From an uncultured Veillonella sp. (GTDB taxonomy: Bacteria; Bacillota; Negativicutes; Veillonellales; Veillonellaceae): a DNA stretch of 32,882 bases. Position numbers and translations under genes: made by a program. Under the pieces are notes generated by a model. The model ran no database searches and had not been told where the DNA came from. It saw only the letters and a program-made list of their open reading frames with translations. Positions 15,753 through 22,901 of this stretch are shown one piece after another (position 1 is the stretch's first letter; each line of letters begins with the position of its first letter). The DNA lies in contig NZ_UQYC01000010.1 of NCBI RefSeq assembly GCF_900545205.1, forward strand, positions 1 to 32,882, given 5' to 3'.

Positions 15753-16319
15753 ATGATGAATTCAATTGACCATATCATTGGATATCATTGTGCACCGGCA
15801 ATTCGAGGTATCAAGCTTTCGAACTTGGTTTCTATTCCACGGGACATGAATGAACAAATCCAATTTGTATTGACAGAATATAATAAAGAGTTCAATGAAA
15901 AAGGATTGTTCTTCTTTGAATTATGTCGCTGTAAAGCACGTAGACTATTATTGGTATTCCGTGAGAAGCAATTAAGAGACTATGTACGGCAACCTGCGGT
16001 AATGACATTTTTGAAAGCCTACGGTTATCATGATCGTATGAGCATTATGGAGATGCTAGAACATCTACGATACCGTATGGAGGCAAGCATTGATTTTCCA
16101 CATGAAATTGGCGTATTTTTAGGCTATCCATTAAATGATGTGAAATACTTTATTTCTCGTCGTGGTAGTGGATATCGTATGTGTGGCGAATGGAAAGTTT
16201 ACCATGACGTGGTAGATGCTAAGCGCTCTTTCTTATGTTACAAAGCATGTCGTGAATTTTGTCAAACTCAATTGATGTTGGGAAAAACATTTAGTTCATT
16301 GGTCGCAAGAACGGCCTAG
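15753..16319 (+). CDS. DUF3793-family protein
   Basis: This 188-residue protein has the pattern of DUF3793: an N-terminal HCAPAIRGIKLSNLVSI block, a central FELCRCKARRLLLVFRE block and a later HEIGVFLGYPLNDVKYFI block. Several cysteines are present (LCRC, MCGEW, CYKAC, FC). The family is common in anaerobic Firmicutes and often lies beside flavodoxin, as here; its biochemical role is not known. The chosen start is ATG 15753, with AGGT 6 bases upstream; a second ATG follows immediately, and GTG 15732 lacks a ribosome binding site. The stop codon overlaps the ribosome binding site of the flavodoxin gene, 10 bases ahead of its ATG, so the two form an operon. Confidence 0.85.
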   Translation: MMNSIDHIIGYHCAPAIRGIKLSNLVSIPRDMNEQIQFVLTEYNKEFNEKGLFFFELCRCKARRLLLVFREKQLRDYVRQPAVMTFLKAYGYHDRMSIMEMLEHLRYRMEASIDFPHEIGVFLGYPLNDVKYFISRRGSGYRMCGEWKVYHDVVDAKRSFLCYKACREFCQTQLMLGKTFSSLVARTA

Positions 16320-16329
16320 GAGGTACAAG

Positions 16330-16749
16330 ATGATTGGTGTAATTTATTGGTCCGGTACAGGCAATACAGAACAAATGGCACAAGCAGTAGCAGAAGGTAT
16401 CAAAGCTGCAGGTCAAGAAGTTGAAGTAAAATCTGTTTCTGAAGTATCTGTAGATGACGCAGCAGCTTATGAAAAATTAGCTCTTGGCTGTGCTGATATG
16501 GGTGCAGAACAATTAGAAGAAGGCGAATTTGAACCATTCTATACTGAATTAGAATCCAAATTGGGTGGTAAAAAAGTAGCAATCTTTGGCTCCTATGGTT
16601 GGGGTGGTACTTGGTTAGAAGACTGGGGCACTCGCATTAAAGATGCTGGCGGTGAATTAGTAGCTGATGGCGTAGCTATCTTGGGTGAACCTGATGATGA
16701 TGGCAAAGCACAATGTGAAGAATTGGGTAAAACATTAGCAAACGCATAA
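16330..16749 (+). CDS. Short-chain flavodoxin
   Basis: This 139-residue acidic electron carrier binds FMN. The phosphate loop SGTGNT is at residues 8–13, and the second flavin loop region GSYGWGGTW, with aromatic residues for stacking, is at about 87–95. No long-chain insertion is present. In anaerobes flavodoxins can replace ferredoxin when iron is scarce. It could donate to radical-SAM or iron–sulphur enzymes such as those elsewhere in this window, but no specific partner is shown. Start ATG 16330 follows TAGGAGG. It is co-transcribed with DUF3793 and ends in a very strong terminator. Confidence 0.95.
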   Translation: MIGVIYWSGTGNTEQMAQAVAEGIKAAGQEVEVKSVSEVSVDDAAAYEKLALGCADMGAEQLEEGEFEPFYTELESKLGGKKVAIFGSYGWGGTWLEDWGTRIKDAGGELVADGVAILGEPDDDGKAQCEELGKTLANA

Positions 16750-16794
16750 TTTACGCTTAACCATTAACATAAATCCTAACAGTTAACAGTATAT

Positions 16795-16835
16795 AAAGGC
16801 TGTAATAACGGTAATTCGTTATTACAGCCTTTTTT
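16795..16835 (+). terminator. Strong terminator of the flavodoxin operon
   Basis: Perfect 16-bp stem (16795–16810 with 16817–16832), 6-base loop, followed by a T run. Confidence 0.93.
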
Positions 16836-17151
16836 GTTTATATTGGTATTATTTATAAGTCTGCATGTCTCTATATAACAGAAAGTTGGGGGATATGAGT
16901 GATAGGAATATTTATAAAAGATATACATACACACTGATATAGGGGATCCAATTGTAGATATAAGAATATAGATATACACACACTTCTATAGAATTTTACT
17001 ATATTTATTTATATAGATGTGATAATGCATTGGTCATTAAAATTTTTAATAACAATAAAATAATGTGATAAAAATCATAGTGTTTATATGTGTTTCTATC
17101 AGTGCACGTATATAGTTGAATAATTATTAATAACTTTAATGCATGATAACG
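16836..17151 (+). other. A+T-rich non-coding stretch before the purine cluster
   Basis: This is the left part of the only gap longer than 300 bases (16750–17318). I see no convincing gene on either strand. It holds a 7-1-7 palindrome of A and T (17036–17050), an FNR/CRP-like core (listed separately) and many TATA-like runs. It may hold activator sites for the cluster downstream. Confidence 0.5.
17064..17078 (+). promoter_or_regulatory. FNR/CRP-like palindrome
   Basis: TGAT-AAAA-ATCA (17066–17077) is the exact symmetric core of FNR-family sites (TTGAT-N4-ATCAA), with the outer bases G and T imperfect. It is about 115 bases before the predicted start of transcription of the purine cluster, rather far for direct activation. 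Chance occurrence in A+T-rich DNA is possible. Confidence 0.3.
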
Positions 17152-17180
17152 TTGCATTTTTGTATACATAGACCTATAAT
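17152..17180 (+). promoter_or_regulatory. Likely promoter of the purine-degradation cluster
   Basis: TATAAT (17175–17180) lies 17 bases after TTGCAT (17152–17157), a poor −35 box, which suggests that activation is needed. The leader of about 130 bases has two small inverted repeats: AACCTAA/TTAGGTT (17191–17211) and CATAAT/ATTATG (17238–17253). Either could be an operator for the regulator encoded first in the operon. Confidence 0.55.
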
Positions 17181-17318
17181 TTAAGTAAGGAACCTAACAA
17201 AAAATTAGGTTAATACAAAATTAGTTAGAATTATTATCATAATGCTAATTATGTAAACGGACTGAAGTTATTTAGACCATAAAGACTAACCGATACCGAT
17301 GAGAGGGAGGTTATCTCA

Positions 17319-17951
17319 ATGAGTACATTGGAACGGCTAAAAGTTATAGCCCATGGATTGGCCATACAATTTGGACCATCTTGTGAAGTACTGATACATG
17401 ACTTACAAGGTGATCTTGATACATCGCTTGTATATATAGAAAATGGGACGATAACAAATCGACATGTTGGCGATGGTCCATCACATGTAGTTTTAGATGT
17501 ACTCAACTATGATGATGGTAGTGAAGGTAGATTTGGATATCTAACAAAAACTAAGGATGGACGAATATTAAAATCCTCCACTATGTATATCCGTGATGAT
17601 GATGGCAATATTGCATATTTGTTAGGCATTAATCAGGATATAACAGAGTTTGTTATGATGCATCGATCACTTGAAAGTCTTATAGGCATAGGCCAAGCTG
17701 AGACTGGCACTGTTGAAAAAATTACTACAAGTGTATCGGAACTATTAGATGATTTACTACTAGAAGCAGAACGGTTGGTTGGTAAACCTGGACCACTTAT
17801 GAATAAAGTAGAACGGTTAAAAGCTATTAGCTACTTAAATGAAAAAGGGGCTTTTCTTATCTCTAAATCTTCAGAAAAGATTGCGGAGTATTTCAATATT
17901 TCTAAGTTTACTCTTTATAGTGATTTAAATACTGTAAAGGAAGAATCCTAG
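17319..17951 (+). CDS. YheO-like PAS/helix-turn-helix transcriptional regulator
   Basis: This 210-residue protein has a YheO-like PAS domain at about residues 5–115 (including FGPSCEVLIHDL and YLLGINQDIT) and a C-terminal helix-turn-helix at about 155–207 (EKIAEYFNISKFTLYSDLN). Regulators of this type are often found beside diaminopropionate ammonia-lyase genes. The PAS domain presumably senses a small molecule, perhaps a pathway intermediate. Start ATG 17319 has GGGAGG upstream. ygeX begins 9 bases after the stop, so regulator and enzymes are in one operon, which points to autoregulation (inference). Activator or repressor action cannot be read from sequence. Confidence 0.88.
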   Translation: MSTLERLKVIAHGLAIQFGPSCEVLIHDLQGDLDTSLVYIENGTITNRHVGDGPSHVVLDVLNYDDGSEGRFGYLTKTKDGRILKSSTMYIRDDDGNIAYLLGINQDITEFVMMHRSLESLIGIGQAETGTVEKITTSVSELLDDLLLEAERLVGKPGPLMNKVERLKAISYLNEKGAFLISKSSEKIAEYFNISKFTLYSDLNTVKEES

Positions 17952-17960
17952 GAGGCAAAT

Positions 17961-19172
17961 ATGGACCGAATTCAGTGGAAACGTAATACGATGGCACCAT
18001 CTAGTGACAAGTTCTTGTCCGTTATGGATGTTAGAGAAATCAAGAAAGCTAAAGCGTTTCATGAAAGTTTTCCACAATATAGTGTAACTCCACTAGTATC
18101 GCTAGAAAAATTAGCATCTCATATCGGAGTTGATTCTCTCTTTGTAAAAGATGAGTCTTATCGCTTTGGCCTTAATGCTTTTAAGGTATTAGGTGGCTCC
18201 TATGCGATGGCAAAATATGTAGCTCAACAAACCGGTAAAAATGTTGAAGATGTACCATATGATGTATTAACTTCTCCACAATTAAAAGAAGAATTTGGTC
18301 AAGCTACATTCTTTACTGCTACTGATGGTAACCACGGTCGTGGCGTAGCATGGGCTGCTAATAAATTAGGTCAAAAAGCTGTAGTATTCATGCCTAAAGG
18401 CTCTACAGAATATCGTAGAAAACAAATTGAAAATGAAGGTGCTACCGTAACAATCGAAGAATTTAACTACGATGAATGTGTACGGTTAGCAACTAAAAAA
18501 TCTAAAGAAGTTCCAAATGGTGTTGTAGTTCAAGACACCGCTTGGGAAGGTTACGAAGAAATTCCAAACTGGATCATGCAAGGCTATGGCACAATGGCTA
18601 TGGAAACAGCAGAACAGTTAGAAGCTGCAAACTGCAAGGTACCAACTCATGTAGTGGTACAAGCTGGTGTAGGTTCTTTAGCAGGTTCTGTAGTAGGCTA
18701 CTTTACTAATTTATATAGCAATGCAGCTAAGAAGCCTAAATTAGTAGTTGTAGAAGCTCAAGCAGCAGCTTGCTTATACAAAGGGGCTGTAGCTGATGAT
18801 GGTAATCCTCGTATCGTTGAGGGTGATTTAGATACAATCATGGCAGGTTTAGCTTGTGGCGAACCAAATACAGTTTCTTGGGATATTTTAAGAAACCATG
18901 CGGATGTATTCGTATCTGCTCCTGATTGGGTAGCAAGACTTGGAATGCGCGTTGGTGGGGCACCAATTAAAGGTGACACACCAATTACGACCGGTGAATC
19001 TGGTGCAGTTCCATTAGGTCTTGTAACGGCAATTATGACAATGCCAGAATATGAAGACTTACGCAAGGAATTAGAATTAGATGCGTCTTCAAAGGTGCTC
19101 TGCTTCTCCACTGAAGGTGATACAGACCCTGAAAGATATAAAAACATTATGTGGTACGGTGAAGATCGTTAG
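17961..19172 (+). CDS. ygeX: 2,3-diaminopropionate ammonia-lyase
   Basis: This 403-residue PLP enzyme splits 2,3-diaminopropionate to pyruvate and two ammonia. The PLP lysine is K75 in FGLNAFKVLGGSYA; the aspartate D122 in TDGNHGRGVAW matches the residue that lets E. coli YgeX act on the D-isomer. A glycine-rich phosphate loop (VQAGVGSLAGSV) follows. Length and motifs are fully typical. It lies between the PAS regulator and ygeY (12 bases), both with AGGAGG ribosome binding sites. In the purine-degradation model it performs the last carbon step, feeding pyruvate to lactate or short-chain acids and energy metabolism. Confidence 0.95.
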   Translation: MDRIQWKRNTMAPSSDKFLSVMDVREIKKAKAFHESFPQYSVTPLVSLEKLASHIGVDSLFVKDESYRFGLNAFKVLGGSYAMAKYVAQQTGKNVEDVPYDVLTSPQLKEEFGQATFFTATDGNHGRGVAWAANKLGQKAVVFMPKGSTEYRRKQIENEGATVTIEEFNYDECVRLATKKSKEVPNGVVVQDTAWEGYEEIPNWIMQGYGTMAMETAEQLEAANCKVPTHVVVQAGVGSLAGSVVGYFTNLYSNAAKKPKLVVVEAQAAACLYKGAVADDGNPRIVEGDLDTIMAGLACGEPNTVSWDILRNHADVFVSAPDWVARLGMRVGGAPIKGDTPITTGESGAVPLGLVTAIMTMPEYEDLRKELELDASSKVLCFSTEGDTDPERYKNIMWYGEDR

Positions 19173-19184
19173 GAGGCATTAATT

Positions 19185-20495
19185 ATGGATTTACAAGCAA
19201 TTAAACAAGCAGCAGCAACTTATGGACCAGCGATGACCAAGTTCTTACGTGAAATCGTAGCATTCCCTGGTGAAAGTGCAGAAGAAAAAGAACACGTTCA
19301 ACGCATTGAAAAAGAAATGAAAGATCTTGGCTTTGACGAAGTTGAAGTAGACCCAATGGGTAACATTCTTGGTTACATGGGTACTGGTAAAACCCTAATT
19401 GCCTTCGACGCTCATATCGATACTGTAGGTATTGGTAATCGCGATAACTGGAACTTCGATCCTTATGAAGGTTTCGAAGATGAAACTAAAATCGGTGGTC
19501 GTGGTGTATCCGACCAATTAGGTGGTATCGTATCCGCTGTATACGGTGCTAAAATCATGAAAGACTTAGGTCTTTTAAGTGATAAATATCGCGTACTTGT
19601 TGTAGGTACAGTTCAAGAAGAAGACTGCGATGGCCTTTGCTGGGAATACATGATTAAAGAACGTAATATTCGTCCTGAATTCGTAGTATCCACTGAACCA
19701 ACTGACGGTGGTATCTACCGTGGTCAACGTGGCCGTATGGAAATCCGCGTAGACGTACAAGGCGTATCTTGCCATGGTTCCGCTCCTGAACGCGGTGACA
19801 ACGCAATCTACAAGATGGCTGACATCCTTCAAGATATCCGTGAATTGAATGCTAACTCTGCTGATGAAAGCACAAAAATTAAAGGTCTTGTTAAAATGCT
19901 TGACCCTAAATTCAATCCTGACCACTACGAAGAAGCTCGCTTCTTAGGTCGCGGTACTGTAACTACTTCCCAAATCTTCTACACTTCCCCAAGCCGTTGT
20001 GCAGTAGCTGACTCTTGCTCCGTTTCCTTAGACCGTCGTATGACAGCTGGTGAAACATGGCAATCCTGCTTGGCTGAAATCGAAGCTTTACCACATGTTA
20101 AAGAATATGGTGCAAAAGTATCCATGTACGAATATGCTCGTCCATCCTGGACTGGTTTAACATATCCAATCGAATGTTACTTCCCAACTTGGGTAATTCC
20201 TAAAGATCACAAAGTAACAGAAGCTTTGGAAGAAGCATACACTAGCTTGTATGGTAACGAACGTATCGGCGCTGAAGACACAGTTGAAATGCGTAAAGCT
20301 CGCCCATTGACTGATAAATGGACATTCTCCACTAATGGCGTATCCATCATGGGTCGTAATGGTATCCCTTGCATCGGCTTCGGTCCTGGCGCAGAAGCAC
20401 AAGCACATGCTCCTAACGAAATCACATGGAAACAAGACCTTGTAACATGTGCAGCTGTATATGCATTATTACCATCCGTATACTGCAAAGACTAA
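19185..20495 (+). CDS. ygeY: YgeY-family M20 metallohydrolase
   Basis: This 436-residue zinc hydrolase belongs to the M20 peptidase family, in the subgroup found with selenium-dependent molybdenum hydroxylases. Zinc ligands and catalytic residues are visible: H77 and D79 in DAHIDTVG, D110 in GRGVSDQLGG, the E145-E146 pair in TVQEEDCDG, E171 in STEPTD, and a late histidine in AQAHAPNE. M20 enzymes cleave amide bonds of acylated amino acids; here the substrate is likely an N-acyl or ureido intermediate from an opened purine ring (inference). Its codon choice is strongly biased to C-ending codons for Phe, Asn, Tyr and Ser, more so than most neighbours, which suggests high expression. A hairpin without T run follows it. 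Confidence 0.92.
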   Translation: MDLQAIKQAAATYGPAMTKFLREIVAFPGESAEEKEHVQRIEKEMKDLGFDEVEVDPMGNILGYMGTGKTLIAFDAHIDTVGIGNRDNWNFDPYEGFEDETKIGGRGVSDQLGGIVSAVYGAKIMKDLGLLSDKYRVLVVGTVQEEDCDGLCWEYMIKERNIRPEFVVSTEPTDGGIYRGQRGRMEIRVDVQGVSCHGSAPERGDNAIYKMADILQDIRELNANSADESTKIKGLVKMLDPKFNPDHYEEARFLGRGTVTTSQIFYTSPSRCAVADSCSVSLDRRMTAGETWQSCLAEIEALPHVKEYGAKVSMYEYARPSWTGLTYPIECYFPTWVIPKDHKVTEALEEAYTSLYGNERIGAEDTVEMRKARPLTDKWTFSTNGVSIMGRNGIPCIGFGPGAEAQAHAPNEITWKQDLVTCAAVYALLPSVYCKD

Positions 20496-20568
20496 TATCA
20501 TATACATTGAATTAGATCTATTTAAAATGGACATCATTAGAACATAGTTCATAACTACAAATTTAATA

Positions 20569-20596
20569 CGGTACCTCACCATATGATGAGGTACCG
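20569..20596 (+). other. Perfect 10-bp hairpin between ygeY and ygeW
   Basis: CGGTACCTCA (20569–20578) pairs perfectly with 20587–20596 around an 8-base loop that itself contains CATATG. No T run follows on either strand, so it is not a normal terminator. It may protect the ygeX–ygeY message or mark a processing site, setting unequal expression within the cluster. Confidence 0.6.
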
Positions 20597-20650
20597 AATA
20601 AAGTTAGATTCTAAGTAGCCCTTTAGGGAATTGAAAGAGAGGACTTACAG

Positions 20651-21844
20651 ATGACAGACTTCAATAAAAGTATTGAAACTTTAAAAGGCTTAGACGTTAG
20701 CAAAATGTACGGCGAAGATTTCTTCCTTACATGGGAAAAATCTGAAGATGAATTAAAAGGTGTTTGGGCAGTAGCTGATGCGTTACGTGCTCTTAGAGAA
20801 CGCAATATTTCCACTAAAGTATTCGACAGCGGCTTAGGCATTTCCTTATTCCGTGATAACTCCACAAGAACTCGCTTCTCCTTTGCTTCCGCTTGTAACC
20901 TTTTAGGTTTAGAAGTTCAAGACTTGGATGAAGGTAAATCCCAAATCGCTCACGGTGAAACAGTTCGTGAAACAGCTAACATGATTTCCTTCATGGCTGA
21001 CGTTATCGGTATCCGCGATGATATGTACATCGGTAAAGGTAATGCTTACATGCATCAAGTATCCGATGCAGTAAAAGAAGGTCACGAAGATGGCGTATTA
21101 GAACAACGTCCTACACTTGTAAACTTACAATGCGATATCGATCATCCAACACAAATCATGGCTGATGCAGCTCATATTATCAAAGAATTTGGTGGTGTAG
21201 AAAACCTTAAAGGTAAAAAAATTGCTATGACTTGGGCGTACTCTCCATCTTATGGTAAACCTTTATCCGTACCTCAAGGTGCTATTGGTTTATTCACTCG
21301 TCTAGGTATGGAAGTTGTATTAGCACATCCAGAAGGCTACGAAGTAATGCCGGAAGTTGAAGAAATTGCTAAGAAACAAGCTGAAGAAAGCGGCGGTTCC
21401 TTCCGTAGAACTAACGACATGAAGGACGCTTTCAAAGATGCAGATATCGTATATCCTAAGAGCTGGGCTCCATTTGGTGCGATGGAAAAACGTACGAAAC
21501 TATATGGCGAAAACGACCATGAAGGCATTAAAGCATTAGAAAAAGTTCTTCTTGAAGAAAATGGTAAACATAAAGATTGGGCATGTACTGAAGAGATGAT
21601 GAGTCTCACTAAAGACGGTAAAGCTCTTTACTTACATTGCTTACCAGCAGATATTACAGGTGTAAGTTGTGAAGAAGGCGAAGTAGACGCAACAGTATTC
21701 GATCGCTATCGTATACCTCTTTATAAAGAAGCAAGCTACAAACCATATGTTATTGCAGCTATGATCTTCTTAAGCAAATTTAAGAATCCTGTAGAAACCT
21801 TAAAAGAATTAGAGCGGAAGGGAACTGACCGAGTTCAACCGTAA
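20651..21844 (+). CDS. ygeW: YgeW-type knotted carbamoyltransferase
   Basis: This 397-residue protein belongs to the aspartate/ornithine carbamoyltransferase superfamily. The carbamoyl-phosphate loop STRTR is at 71–75 and HCLPAD at 329–334. The long QCDIDHPTQIMAD block and overall size match the YgeW subfamily rather than ArgF (about 310 residues). It probably works towards phosphorolysis of a carbamoylated (ureido) intermediate, giving carbamoyl phosphate and an amine such as 2,3-diaminopropionate; this direction is inferred from the carbamate kinase and YgeX genes beside it. Start ATG 20651 follows GAGAGG. A clear terminator lies between it and the carbamate kinase gene. Confidence 0.93.
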   Translation: MTDFNKSIETLKGLDVSKMYGEDFFLTWEKSEDELKGVWAVADALRALRERNISTKVFDSGLGISLFRDNSTRTRFSFASACNLLGLEVQDLDEGKSQIAHGETVRETANMISFMADVIGIRDDMYIGKGNAYMHQVSDAVKEGHEDGVLEQRPTLVNLQCDIDHPTQIMADAAHIIKEFGGVENLKGKKIAMTWAYSPSYGKPLSVPQGAIGLFTRLGMEVVLAHPEGYEVMPEVEEIAKKQAEESGGSFRRTNDMKDAFKDADIVYPKSWAPFGAMEKRTKLYGENDHEGIKALEKVLLEENGKHKDWACTEEMMSLTKDGKALYLHCLPADITGVSCEEGEVDATVFDRYRIPLYKEASYKPYVIAAMIFLSKFKNPVETLKELERKGTDRVQP

Positions 21845-21854
21845 AGTAAAGTTT

Positions 21855-21884
21855 AGGGGCCATCCGTGATGATGGCTCCTTTTT
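21855..21884 (+). terminator. Internal terminator between ygeW and carbamate kinase
   Basis: AGGGGCCATC (21855–21864) pairs with GATGGCTCCT (21871–21880), with one G·T pair, then TTTT. Only 19 bases separate it from the next ribosome binding site, leaving no room for a normal downstream promoter. It therefore probably allows partial read-through. Confidence 0.8.
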
Positions 21885-21913
21885 ATTCTAAATAGTTTGT
21901 TATGAGGCATAAC

Positions 21914-22849
21914 ATGAAAAAAAGAGTTGTAGTAGCATTAGGCGGGAATGCATTAGGTAATTCCCTTCCAGAACAAAAAATTGCCGTAAAAAGTACAGCT
22001 AAAACAATTATTGATTTAGTAGAAGCTAATTGTGATGTAGTAGTAACGCATGGCAATGGTCCTCAAATCGGTATGATCAACAATGCGATGGCTGCATTGA
22101 CACGTGAAGTAAAAGGTCAACCAAATACACCATTGTCTGTATGTGTGGCTATGAGCCAAGCATATATTGGATATGACTTACAAAATGCGCTTCACGAAGA
22201 ATTGTTAAATCGTGGTATTGAACATTTGCCAACTATGACAATGGTTACGCAAGTATTAGTTGATCAAAATGACCCTGGTTTTAAAAATCCTACAAAACCA
22301 ATTGGTCACTTTATGACTAAAGAAGAAGCTGAATATGCAGAAAAAAATTACGATTATGTTGTAAAAGAAGATGCTGGCCGCGGTTATCGCCGTGTAGTAG
22401 CATCCCCAGCACCTAAAGAAATTATCGAAATCGAAGCGATTAAAGGCTTAGTAGGTAAACAATTAATCGTTGCTTGTGGCGGTGGCGGTATCCCTGTAAC
22501 TAGAGAAGGTAATGAACTTCATGGTGCAGCAGCCGTTATTGATAAAGACTGGACTAGTAGCTTGTTAGCACAAGAAATTGATGCTGATGTACTTGTTATC
22601 TTAACAGCGGTTGAAAAAGTAGCCATTAATTTTGGTAAAGAAAATGAAAAATGGCTTGATGAAATCACAGTTGCAGAAGCTAAAGAATATGCAGCAGCAG
22701 GTGAATTCGCAGAAGGTTCTATGAAACCAAAAGTAGAAGCTGCCATTGCATTTGCAGAATCTAAAAAAGGCCGTGTTTCCATTATCACATTATTAGAAAA
22801 ATCTAAGGATGGTATAGCAGGAAAAACAGGTACGCGTATAGTATTATAA
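21914..22849 (+). CDS. Carbamate kinase
   Basis: This 311-residue protein is a full-length amino-acid-kinase-fold carbamate kinase (ArcC/YqeA type), making ATP from carbamoyl phosphate and ADP with release of ammonia and CO2. Family motifs include VVALGGNALG near the start, THGNGPQIG and VACGGGGIPV. The chosen start is ATG 21914, with GAGG (21904–21907) 6 bases upstream; the in-frame ATG at 21902 overlaps that ribosome binding site. No arginine deiminase genes are nearby, so it is not an arc operon. Next to ygeW it is the energy-yielding step of the inferred purine pathway. Confidence 0.94.
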   Translation: MKKRVVVALGGNALGNSLPEQKIAVKSTAKTIIDLVEANCDVVVTHGNGPQIGMINNAMAALTREVKGQPNTPLSVCVAMSQAYIGYDLQNALHEELLNRGIEHLPTMTMVTQVLVDQNDPGFKNPTKPIGHFMTKEEAEYAEKNYDYVVKEDAGRGYRRVVASPAPKEIIEIEAIKGLVGKQLIVACGGGGIPVTREGNELHGAAAVIDKDWTSSLLAQEIDADVLVILTAVEKVAINFGKENEKWLDEITVAEAKEYAAAGEFAEGSMKPKVEAAIAFAESKKGRVSIITLLEKSKDGIAGKTGTRIVL

Positions 22850-22875
22850 TAATATATAGATTTATAAGTATGCAT

Positions 22876-22890
22876 CCAACGATTCGTTGG
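22876..22890 (+). promoter_or_regulatory. Small hairpin touching the ssnA ribosome binding site
   Basis: CCAACG and CGTTGG pair around ATT. The stem ends immediately before GGAGG (22891–22895), so folding could affect ssnA translation. It is short, so its effect is uncertain. Confidence 0.35.
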
Positions 22891-22901
22891 GGAGGTGCCC
22901 T

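Noticed and set aside
16776..16979. Small − strand frame in the spacer after flavodoxin
   Set aside because: It overlaps the flavodoxin terminator, is low-complexity and Tyr/Ile-rich as expected from A+T-rich spacer DNA, and lacks a ribosome binding site.
18758..19147. Open frame of 129 codons on the − strand inside ygeX
   Set aside because: Antisense shadow of a well-matched PLP enzyme gene; composition rich in Ser, Pro and Thr is typical of reverse-strand frames.
19185..20495. Reading ygeY as succinyl-diaminopimelate desuccinylase or acetylornithine deacetylase
   Set aside because: The M20 fold is shared, but the longer sequence, its distinct motifs and the ygeX/ygeW neighbours fit YgeY; no lysine or arginine pathway genes are adjacent.
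21914..22849. Arginine deiminase pathway carbamate kinase operon
   Set aside because: There is no arcA or arcD here, and the carbamoyltransferase is of YgeW rather than ornithine type.
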